In this document: positions 26,151-37,693 of the stretch, one piece after another
Numbering within the stretch: the stretch's first letter is position 1
Layout: every line of letters starts with the position of its first letter
Source of the DNA: Monilinia fructicola
Lineage: Eukaryota > Ascomycota > Leotiomycetes > Helotiales > Sclerotiniaceae
Direction: 5' to 3'
Length of the DNA stretch: 60,000 nucleotides
Assembly (NCBI GenBank): GCA_008692225.1
Contig: VICG01000013.1
Coordinates: 1,790,001 to 1,850,000, forward strand
Notes under the pieces: generated by a model
Told to the model about the DNA's origin: nothing
Databases searched by the model: none
The model's input: only the letters and a program-made list of their open reading frames with translations
Program-made: the position numbers and the translations under genes

Positions 26151-26429
26151 ATGGATTCGAAGAATCTTAGTTCATCAATTTGTTGTGTCATGTGATTATT
26201 ATACCTGTACTATAGGAGGTTCAAAATGCAAAAACATGAACCTTAAATCCTTAGCGGCTCGTGTGATTGGTCATAAGTATTCCGCGAAAATTTTAATTGG
26301 TCGACTATTAGTAAGCAGAAAACCTTAAATTTTTAATACCGACATTCCGTTTTGCTTCGGAGCTAAATTATTCCGGCCATTCCATTCCGGCCATTCCATT
26401 CCGGCCATTCCATTTCGGCCCATTCCATT

Positions 26430-26745
26430 TCGAATAATAAATAATAAATAATAAATAATAAATAATAAATAATAAATAATAAATAATAAATAATAATAAT
26501 AAAAATAATAAATAATAAATAATAAATAATAAATAATAAATAATAAATAATAAATAATAAATAATAAATAATAAATAATAAATAATAAATAATAAATAAT
26601 AATAGATAATAAATAATAAATAATAAATAATAAATAATAAATAATAAATAATAAATAATAAATAATAAATAATAAATAATAAATAATAAATAATAAATAA
26701 TAAATAATAAAATAAATAATAAATAATAAAATAAAAATAAAGAAG
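26430..26745. repeat. AATAATAAAT array, right arm
   Basis: Mirror of the left-arm TTATTATTTA array, preceded by CCATTCCGG units (26358-26430). It is longer than its left counterpart. Confidence 0.9.
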
Positions 26746-26884
26746 CTTATTATTATAATTATAAGAAATACTTTATATATCTTATATATATTTGAAAATA
26801 TATTAAGAAATATATAAAAACTATAAAGCTTCTTTATAAATTCTAAATATTAAATTAAATAGAAGAATATTCAAAAGTAAACTA

Positions 26885-27260
26885 AATGGAATAAATAGAA
26901 TAAATAGAATAAATAGAATAAATAGAATAAATAGAATAAATAGAATAAATAGAAATAAATAGAATAAATAGAATAAATAGAATGAATAGAATGAATAGAA
27001 TGAATAGAATAAATAGAATAAATAGAATAAATAGAATAAATAGAATAAATAGAATAAATAGAATAAATAGAATAAATAGAATAAATAGAATAAATAGAAT
27101 AAATAGAATAAATAGAATAAATAGAATAAATAGAATAAATAGAATAAATAGAATAAATAGAATAAATAGAATAAATAGAATAAATAGAATAAATAGAATA
27201 AATAGAATAAATAGAATAAATAGAATAGAATAAATAGAATAAATAGAATAAATAGAATAA
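26885..27260. repeat. AATAGAATAA decamer array, right arm
   Basis: About 37 tandem decamers, the mirror of 18670-18778. The Asn-Arg-Ile repeat frame across it reflects the repeat, not a gene. Confidence 0.93.
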
Positions 27261-27506
27261 AATAGAATAAAATATAATTATTATTAAGAAAATTGTATAA
27301 ACTAATATTTATTTAAAAATATTATAAGAAAATACGTTATAAAATATAAAAAGAGTTATAGAAAAAAAGAATATTATTATTAATATACTTAATATAGAAT
27401 TAATTATATTAAATATTTTTTTATAATATAAAAGTATTTATTCTTAATTAAGAAAGTAGAAAATAAATTTATAATAATAAAGGATTTTAAAAATAATTTA
27501 TTTCTC

Positions 27507-27660
<154 letters not shown>

Positions 27661-27664
27661 TATA

Positions 27665-27819
27665 CTAGCACTCGCGGAAAATAAATTTTTAGATTATGGA
27701 TTCGTAGAATTTTATTAGCCTCGAACGAAGTGAGGATTGGGGGTTTGGGGGCTAGCCCCCATTAAGTAATAAAATTCGAAGAATCCATAGTCTGAAAATT
27801 TATTTTCCGCGAGTGCTAG
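27665..27819 (-). mobile_element. 155-bp foldback MITE, right copy
   Basis: Same length as the left copy and reverse-complementary in its asymmetric centre, so inserted in the opposite orientation. Flanked by TA at 27663-27664 and 27820-27821. A few transitions separate the copies (for example TTTTCAGA versus TTTTTAGA). Confidence 0.85.
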
Positions 27820-28059
27820 TACTATTATGTTTTAGAGCCAGCGAGAAAAATCATCCTCCGATATGTGTAGAATATATATATAGCGTTAAATTTCAATTCC
27901 GTTAAAGTTAGATTATATGCTTTGTAGGTGTGTTTTATAAGGCGTATAGAATAATTAAAAGGTTATGTGATTTATATTTCCGTTATATTGTTCTATATAT
28001 AGTATAAGCTATATACAATGAAACAATTATATGATTTCGATGATTATGTGATTTTTATT

Positions 28060-29100
28060 CCGGCTATTCCATTCCGGTTATTTTATATAAACCTATTTTA
28101 TTTCGAAATAAGAAAATAAGAAATAAGAAATAAGAAATAAGAAATAATAAATAATAAATAATAAATAAGAAATAATAAATAAGAAAAATAATAAATAATA
28201 AATAATAAAATAAGAAAATAAAAATAATAAATAATAAATAATAAATAATAAATAAAATATAATTAATAAAAATAAAAAATAATAAATAATAAGTAATATA
28301 TTAAGTAAACATAATCTTTTATTTAGTTTGAATATATATAATATAATAATTTAAAAATTAATAATACTTTAAAAAAGTATTATTTAAATTATTACGCTAT
28401 AATGGTTACACTATGAAATATATGGCGTAACCATCAATTACACAACACAACTAGCGTATGATTAATCAACAACTAGTATATAGCTTTAGCTTATAGTATA
28501 ATAATAATATTATCTTCTTTTCTCACATTAAATCGTACTATAAATTAAGATTTAAATTTAATAAAAAAAGAAAGATATAATTAAATAATTATTAATTAAA
28601 ATTAAAAAGATTTTTATTCTTAAGATTTTATTATAAATTAATAATAAAAAAAGATATTTTAATATAAAATGTTTAATAATTAAATATAATATTATTAATA
28701 TAAAAAATTTTTAATTTAATAATAAAAATAATCTAGTTTTTTTGAAAAAATATAAATCTAAATTAATAAAAAAATTTAATTTTATAATAAATAAATAATT
28801 AATAAAGAATATTATAAAATTTTAGAATTTTAATTAAAAAAAAATAAATATATTTCTATTTAATTTTAAAAATATTAAAGAAAATAAATAATTATAAAGC
28901 TTTTATATTAAATATAATTTATAAAAAAATTAATAAAATGAATAAAATAAATAGAATTAATAAAATAAAGAAAATAAATAAAATAAATAGAAATAAATAG
29001 AATAAATAGAATAAATAGAATAAATAGAATAAATAAAATAAATAAAATAAATAGAATAAATAAAATAAATAGAATAAATAAAATAAATATTTTAAAAAAG
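28060..29100. repeat. Third, degenerate copy of the arm-type arrays
   Basis: Order is CCATTCCGG-like units, AATAAGAAAT/AATAATAAAT units, AT-rich spacer, then AATAGAATAA decamers (28930-29095). This is the order and orientation of the right arm, without a recognisable MITE or unique part. Confidence 0.6.
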
Positions 29101-31709
29101 ATAAAAAAAAAATTTATTATATATATAAAAACAAAATTTAAAAAAAGATTTAAAATATTTTTAAAATAAATATATATATTATTATTATTAGTTTTTATTA
29201 ATAGTTTATAATATAATTTAATTTTTTTATAATATACTTTAAGGAATCTAAAATAAAAATTTATTAATATTAAAATAATATTTTCTTTATATTATTAAAA
29301 TTAAGAAAAAAGGATTTAAAAGAAAAAATAGATATTTAATTAATATATTATAAGAACAATATTTTAAATATAAATTATAATATAGAAAAAATTATATAAT
29401 TAATAAAAAATAATAAAAATAATAGAAAAAGAAATAGAAAAAAAAATTTAATAAAAGTTAAAATAAAAATATTCAATTTAATTTAAATATTTTTATTCTA
29501 AGTAAAGTAAGAAAGTATTATAATATAAAATCTAAAAGAATTAATATATATACTTTTTAATTTTTATAAACTTAAATATATTATAATTATTATTATTAAA
29601 AAATGATAAAATTAAAAATCATTTAGACTCTATTTTAAATTTGATATATAATAATCTTTTAAAATATTTAAAATAAAAAATAATTAATAAAAAAAGTATT
29701 ATAATAAAGATTTTTTGATATTAGATTATTAAAATATTAAATAAAATAATAAAATAAAATAAATATAATAGATAATATTAAATACTTTATTATGTTTTTT
29801 TTAATAGATAATAAAATTATTAAACTATATAAAAAGGTATATATTTATTTAAGTTTTATAATATAATAATTAATATTTTTAATTTTTAAAGTTTTTAAAT
29901 AAAAATATATTTTATTGATATAATTCTTTTCAAAGTAAAAAAGAAATTTTTTTATATAAACTTTATTAATTATTTTATTAAATTTTAATTCTAATTTTTA
30001 ATTTACTTAAGATTTTTTAAATATCGTTTTAAATCATTTAAAAAATTAAAAAATTATCAATATAAAGATATTTTTTAATAAAATGTTATTTAAAATATTA
30101 TTTAAAATGTTATTTAAAGTTATATAAAATTATATATAATATATATTCTTTTAGATTATTAATATAAAGTTATAGATTAATATTAATCTTTTTAAGATTA
30201 AAATTAATTATACTTTTATTTATTAATTATATTTATTAATTTATAATAATAAAAATTAATTAAAAATAAATTATTTAATATTAATTAAATAGATTTTATA
30301 ATAAAAAGATAAAATAGTATTAATTAAAGTTAATTAATAATTTATGAAAAAAAGAAAAAAATTTATAAAAAAAAGAAAAAAGTTATTAAAAACCTTTTTA
30401 ATTAAATATTAATTAATATATTAAATAATTTTAGAATATAATTTTTATTATATTTTTTTTATTATAAGTAATATTATATTATAAGTATTATTATATTATT
30501 AATTCATATTAATATTAATTAAATATAGTAAAAGTAATTATTTAATAATATTATTAAATTTTCTTTAATTATTTTATTATAGTTTGATTTTAAATATCGA
30601 TATAAAGATTTTTAATCTTTTTAATAAATTTAGTTTTATTTTAAATTAATATTAGATTAAAAATTCATTAAAAACGAAATATATATTTTTATATATTTAA
30701 TCTTTAATAAATTATAATAAATTAATAAATGAATCTAATATAATAGAAAAATGCTTTAAAATATTATAAATTTTTAAATATTATATTTTCTTTAAATTCT
30801 AAAAAGAATTTAAAAAAGTTTCCTATTTTATTTTATTTTATTTTATATTATTTATATTAAAACTTTTAGAAATTGAATTTTATTATTAATTCTATAAAGG
30901 TTAAAAATTATATTAAATAAAACATTTAATTTTATATAATATATTAATTTTAATTTAATTTTATCTATTATTATTAAATTTATATTAGCTTTTTAAAATA
31001 AAGAAAAAAATATCTAATAATAAAGATATTATATTATTAATAAATCTAAATTTAAATTAGTATATTATATAATATTAAATAATTTTTATAAGATAACTTT
31101 TTGTTTTTTATAATTATAATTAAATTTAATTTATTAAAGGTTAAAATAAAAATAATATAAAATACTATATTTTTAAATTTTTTTTATATATTATAAAAAC
31201 TTTTTTTAAAAAGATTTAAATATATAAAATATTAATCTTTTAAATTCTTAAAGTTTTTAAGTTTCATTTAAAAGATTTTATAAATTTGTTAATATATTAT
31301 AAATTTTTAAATATTCGATATAAATTTCGTTTTCGATTGATTTTTAGCTTAATACTAATTTAAAACAATATTAAATAATATATAAAAATTAAAATAACTT
31401 TTAAAAATGTTTTTATATATTTTTATATAAATAGTAATTTAAAAAATCATAATTAATAGGAAATTAAACGAATATATAATATAATAATTTTTTAATAATT
31501 AAAAATAATAAATCTTTTAAAAGATAATAATTATATTCTATTATTTATAATAATATTTATAATATTTTTAAAAAAAGAAAAATAATAAGTTAATTTATTA
31601 TCTTTATTAAAAGTAGATTAAAATAAAATAAGAGGCTCTAAAACACTAGGGAGCGCAGCTCCCCCCCAATAATACTATTAATAGTATTATATAATAAGCT
31701 AATAATAGA

Positions 31710-31873
31710 ATTGTAGCGAATATCACGTGCCTTAGACACGTGATATCTCATCACGCTAAGCGATACTATACATATAAGAGATCTCTAGGTTCTTTAGAGA
31801 TCTCTTTCCTCCTTAGCTTTCTTATTCTAATTAATTGATCTTTATTAACTCGCTTTAATATGTGATCGTAATA
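31710..31873 (+). mobile_element. Solo LTR, family A, copy 2
   Basis: Starts TGTAGCGAATATCACGTGCC and ends ATCGTAATA. It is the same family as 20682-20843, with slight transition differences. Exact 5-bp duplication AGAAT on both sides (31705-31709 and 31874-31878). Confidence 0.82.
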
Positions 31874-32921
31874 AGAATTACTTTAATATTAAATAATATA
31901 AGACTTTTTTAAATTTATAAAAGTAAGTATTAAATTAAATTTTGTCTATAAAGATTTAAGTTACTTATTTATAATCTTTCTTAGCCTTTGTATTTTTTTA
32001 TACTATTATACTTATATTCTATATTACTTTAATTTGAAATCGAATTATATTATTATAAATTAAATTATACATTAAACTTTAATAATAAAGAATAAGTATT
32101 TTAATTAAAAATAAGCTTTCTTTATTATAAATTAGATTATATATTTAATAATTAGATTATATATTAGATTTAAATAATAAAGAATTAGCTTCTTTATTTA
32201 AAATTAGATTATATATTAAAGAATTTAATTATCTAGTAGATTTAAAGAATAAAGAATTAGCTTTTTATTAAAATTATAATAAAGAAAATTTTATTATATT
32301 ATCAATTAGGCTATATTAGGATTAGCTTTTATACCTTTCTTTAATTTCTTAAAAAAATTATAACTTTTAATAAAGAATTAATAAAGAATTTCTTTTTAAA
32401 TAAAGAATTCTTTATTAAAGAATATAATAATATTATATATTAAATAAAGATTATAAAGAAAATTTTTTTTTCCTTTTTTTTTCTTTATTTTAAGTATTTT
32501 ATAAGAATAAAATCTTTTTATTATTATTTATTTTTTCTTTAATATTAAGATATTATTAAGTGATTTAATTAATATTTATTAAAGAATAATAATATTAAAT
32601 AACTCGGTGGATTATATAGCTAGATCTATAAAATTATATTATATAATAAAATAAAAGTTAAATTTTATATTACTAACTTAAGAATTCTAATATTTTTTAT
32701 TAATGTTTAAGATATATATTAATAAAGTTAAAAACTTACGAAAATTAATAAGTTTTAAAAATGTAAATTTACTTATTTCGATTATATAAGTATAATTTTT
32801 CGTTGAAATCTTAAGTTTTTTATATTTTATATTAATATATATATTAATAGAATAAATATTATTAAGTTTTTAATATATCTAATAAAACTTTTAAGTTTAT
32901 ATTATTTTTCTATAATACTAG

Positions 32922-33197
32922 TGTCACGCAAAAGTGATCATGTGATCCTACCATATCATTGGTGAGGAATAAACCGAAGGTTTATTCCGATCCTTCAACA
33001 TTGATCTTAGATACATGAAACACTCTATGCTTTTTGATCAAAGATTACACATTGTTCTTTTAATTATATATACTTTTCTTATTATTCTATAATAAAAGCA
33101 AAATTAATAGCCTATTTATATATATTATATTTCTATATTTATACTTGTTCCTATTAGTGATTCTCGTATACTCTCGTATAACCCGTCCTCCGTGACA
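32922..33197 (+). mobile_element. Solo LTR, family B, copy 1 (276 bp)
   Basis: Starts TGTCACGCAAAAGTGATC, ends CCTCCGTGACA, and is flanked by the perfect 5-bp duplication ACTAG (32917-32921 and 33198-33202). Little sequence decay; it stands out as GC-richer than its surroundings. No polymerase region alongside. Confidence 0.87.
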
Positions 33198-33848
33198 ACT
33201 AGTTTTCAAAATTCATATATTCTTAAAATTTAAATTAATATATTAATAAATTCTTAAATTTTCTAAAGTTATTAATTTAAAAGTATTAGTATTTATTTAT
33301 AAATAACTTTTATAGTATAAAAATCTTATAAGAAGATTTTAAAATATTAAATCTAATATATATTTAAATTATATTTAATTATATTAAATTATATAAAATT
33401 ATATAAAATTATATTAAATTATATTAAGATTTCGTTGAATAATTATAAGTTTTATATTCGCCTATGCCTCTTTTAAAACGCGTCTAAGTATAAAGAAAAA
33501 GAAATTTAAAATTTTAATAAAAAGAACCTATTTATATAATCTAAATAATTAAATTCACCCTTTTAAAACTTATAGATTTTCTTATATTCTTAACCTTATT
33601 AATATATATATATTAAATATTAATAAAAATATTAAGATTCTAAAATAAAATATATAAAATTTAGCTTTTATTTTATTATATAATAGAATTTAATAAGTTT
33701 AACTATAATATTTATATAAATCTCTAATTTTTTATTAAATTTTAAACATTTATACCTTTTATTATATTATTATTTATTTAATATTAAGCTTTATAATATA
33801 AAATTTTTATAGTAAATATAAAAATACTAAATCTATAAATTTAAAAAA

Positions 33849-34124
33849 TATCACGGAGGACGAGTTATACGAGAGTATACGAGGATCACTAATAGAAACA
33901 AATATAAAATATAGAATATAATATATTTAAATATATTATTAACTTTGCTTTTATTATAAAATAATAAAAAAAGTATATATAATTAAAAAAGCAATGTATA
34001 ATCTTTGATCAAAAAGCACAAAGTGTTTTACATATTCGAAATCGGTATTAAAGGATCGAAATAGACCTTTGGTCTATTCTCTACCAATGATATAGTAGGA
34101 TTATATAATCACCTTTGCGTAACA
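33849..34124 (-). mobile_element. Solo LTR, family B, copy 2 (276 bp, inverted)
   Basis: Reverse orientation of 32922-33197, same length, with many C-to-T/G-to-A changes (its end reads TATCACGGAGG). Flanked by AAAAA on both sides, consistent with a 5-bp duplication, though the low complexity makes that weak. Confidence 0.78.
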
Positions 34125-34202
34125 AAAAATTATATTAAGGTTTCGCTAAATAATTATAAAGGTATCTTTTTACGTATACCTCTTTTAAAACCCGCTCGAG
34201 TA

Positions 34203-36233
34203 CTTGGCGTTGTTTTGGGTTAATACCGGGCTAAAAATTAGTCCGAAAACGCGTTAATATAGGAAACGTGTTTTTATATATTAAATATTCAAAAATTAAT
34301 AATAAATCAATGAATCAATATTATATTGTAAAAAATGCTTTAAAAAAGTTGTAGAACTAAAAGGCAATTATACTTTTTATGAAAAACCCTAAAAATCAAA
34401 GTTTTTATAGATATATAGTAAGCTATAATTAATATCGATGGGAAAACCTTTTTTTATACAAAAAATAATTAATTAACAATATCGTTTTTTTTTTATATGT
34501 ATATTATAAAAGAATATAGCAAAAAAATGTATGAAAAAAACTAATTAAATTAGTATATGTAGTAGGCACAATTAATCTTTTTTTAGCGGAAATATATTAA
34601 ACGTTTAAAATAAAAATAATAAAAGGGGTATAATCTATTTTTTTTTCTATTAACGAAAAAAAGGTTATTAAAATAATTATAGTATTTCAAAAGTTTAAAG
34701 AATTAAATACTTTTTAATATATATCAAATTAGAATGTAATATATAAAAAAAAGTTAAAAAAATCTTTATTTTATATTATTATATATAAGGTTTATTTTAT
34801 TTACTTTTTACTATTAAATAAACCTAATTTAATTATAATTATATAGGAAATATAAATTGTATAAGTAAAAAGCTTTTAAATTTGTATTAAAAACAAATCT
34901 TAATTTAATTATATTTATTAATACCGCTTTTATATAATTCCACAAATTTAAAAAAAAAGGGTATAATTAATTTTAAACGAATATAATTATAAAAACGTTA
35001 TATAACCTATAAAATTCAAATAAAAATTATAGTTATAAACAATTTTTTCAATAATGGAATATATTATATCTACCATTTTAGCCTTTATATAATTTTTTTA
35101 ATTAAAACAAAGCAAAAAAAAAACCAAGCAAATAAGTATATAAATAACTTTAATTAATAAAAGAATATATAGAATAAATTAATATTTAAAAATACTTAAA
35201 GTATAAAAGAAAAAAAAGCATTAAAAAAGAAATACTAAAAAGTATAATTTACTAGCTAATAAAAAAAATATATTATAAATAAAAAGTTTAAAAAAGATAA
35301 TTAATTAAAAAGAAAAATGAATTAATATTGTTTTATTTTTAGGTATTTAAAATCTTATTTAATTTTTTAATATAAAAAGATTTAATTTAAGTATTTTACT
35401 CTTTAATTTATAATAAATAATACAATAATATATAATAATAACTATACAAAATTTTATTTCGAACTTGATGAAATAGCTTAATTTTTATAATTATTTTAAT
35501 CTTCCAGATTTTAACCCTATTAAGCAAATATAGTATTATATACATACCCAAATTCGAAAAAGGAAATTTTAAAGCATATATCCTCAAAATAATATAAAGA
35601 TAATAAAAGTATAAAAAAAGAAATAATTGAAAATCCTTTAAAATTTTATTAATACTATTATTTTATATATCATAAAAGTATACAAATTAATTATAAAATA
35701 CAACAAAAATAATGATTTCCATAATTAATCCTTCTCTTAATCTACCACTTTTATTAATCTAAAAATTCCTTTATAATATAAATCATTTTTTTTAGCCCAT
35801 TGAAAGCTTTCAATGAAATCGATTATTCCAGCCCTTCCAACCTTAACGTTTTAAAAGCTCTGTATTCCCTACCCAACCAATAAAAAGACCCTCTGAATCT
35901 ACCATAGCAACATCGATTTGATTAGCATTATTTAAGGTCTTTTTTTATTAAATAAAAAGTATCATTGAATTAAAGAGATTAATAAAAGAAAAAGAAATTA
36001 TTTAAAAATCCTATTCAAAATTAATTAGCTTATATTAGTAATCTAAGAATAATTACATTTTTACAAATAAACCTAATATATAAAATCATTTTTTAGGATT
36101 TGAATAATATAATTTTCTTAGGGATAAAACATATTATAATATAAATTTATATAGCAACGTATTTATAATTAAAGAAATTATAATTTGAAATTCTTGCTTA
36201 AATAGCCTGGTATTAACCCAAAACAACGCCAAG
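34203..36233. mobile_element. 2.0-kb TA-flanked DNA transposon relic (Tc1/mariner-type)
   Basis: Ends are inverted repeats: CTTGGCGTTGTTTTGGGTTA on the left and its complement, ending CAAAACAACGCCAAG, on the right. Both are flanked by TA (34201-34202 and 36234-36235). Size and TA duplication fit Tc1/mariner or pogo/Fot1-type elements. The interior is AT-rich with no intact frame; a less decayed patch near 35810-35930 may be a transposase remnant, but I could not identify a DDE motif. Confidence 0.7.
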
Positions 36234-36800
36234 TATACTTCATTTATTACTTTATAATAAAAGCGAAGTCTTTAGCCTATTCAATTTAATCTATTATAAT
36301 CTTTATTACTTTTAATAATTATCGTATACTAGTATATAACTCGACCTTCGTAATAAAAACCTATTTATAAAATCTAAATAAGCGAATTTACCCTTTTAAA
36401 ACTTAGAAATTTTTCTATATTTTTAACTTTCTTAATAAATACCTTAAACCTTAATAAGAATTTTTAAAAACTTAAATATAATATACTAAACTTAGGTTTT
36501 ATTTTATTATTTAATAAAGTTTTTATAAATTAAGCTATAATATTCGTTAAGGTATTTAGTATTAATATAAATCTCTATTTTTTAAATTAATCTTTTAAGA
36601 TTTATATATTCTATTATATTATTATTTATTTAAAATTTACTTCTATAATATAAATTTTCTTAATAAGTATTACGATACTAAATCTTTAGTATTTATAATT
36701 TATATAAAATTATATTAAGCTTTTCTTAGGTGATTATAAGTTTTATATTTATATACATCTCTTTTAAAGCTTGCTCGAGTATATATATATTATTATTATT

Positions 36801-37693
36801 CTTATTAGTAGTAGTATTATTATTATTATAGTAATATCCCAATACTATTTTATTTTATCTTATCTTATCCATTCATCTACCTAGGTACTCATCTACTCAT
36901 CCATGCACCCACCCACCACACCCAAAAATTCACCTGCCCCCCCTTCCCCCGCCTCTCCTCCGCCTCATCCCCATCCCCATCCCCATCCCCTCTCCCCCCT
37001 ACAAATCCCACCTCCACCCCTCAAGACCCTCACCAACCTTCCCCGCTCACATATCCTCAACGTCACCCACCTACAGTAGCACCCATCAAAACAAGTAGTG
37101 CCATCCATCCCCACACCCTACAGCCTACACCCTACAGCCTACACCCTACATTCTCATCGATCATCGCGCGGATCAAAAGTACACAATAACGTACATCCAT
37201 ATTCAAACGCATGCCCGCTTCTATCCTCCTCCAGGGCTTTTGCAAAACTACGCCATCCAATCTACCAAGGTGCCCCAAAACACTCTCAGCATCAAGTTTC
37301 GGCGATCAGATGATTAATTAAGATCACCGATGATGAATCTCGAGGATCATAATAACCGCAAAATGGGAAAAGAAAAAGAAATAGAAAAAGAAAAAAAAAA
37401 ACTGGCAAATGTTGGCAAATCCGGGTATTCAATTAAATATAGACTATCAACAACCAAATACCAAATACCTCAACTTCATCCCTTATCTCCCCGTGCCATT
37501 CCACCGAATTCAATGTATATTCATCCATCTGTCCATCACACTTTTCCGCTTCTTTGATATCATCAATTTCGCACCCCCTGAACACTTAACCGAAGATTCA
37601 TGCAAAGCTCTTTATAAAGTTATCCCATACCCCCATAACCCCACACACCACTTTCCTATTCATCATCTCCTCTCACCTTGCGCAATTCACAAC
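36801..37693. other. Intergenic region left of hse1
   Basis: Normal composition returns abruptly. It contains C-rich tracts (36930-37030), CCCATC repeats (36967-36990) and three copies of a CCCTACAGCCTACA unit (37114-37152). Open frames are Pro/His-rich and lack domains. Confidence 0.6.

Larger units (their letters stand above)
27822..36800. other. Large RIP-like AT-rich block
   Basis: Almost no GC and no gene-like frames for nine kilobases. It holds a third degenerate copy of the arm-type arrays (28060-29100), solo LTRs of two families and a TA-flanked DNA-transposon relic. Several decayed copies of another repeat are seen around 33430-33845 and 36370-36780, and in opposite orientation near 32640-32910 and 33205-33340. 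Low GC with transition-type differences between copies fits repeat-induced point mutation. Confidence 0.75.

Noticed and set aside
26982..27233. Asn-Arg-Ile repeat frame
   Set aside because: Caused by the AATAGAATAA decamer array in the right arm.
37114..37152. Possible telomere-like CCCTA repeat
   Set aside because: Unit is CCCTACAGCCTACA repeated three times, not the CCCTAA of ascomycete telomeres, and it lies inside normal DNA.
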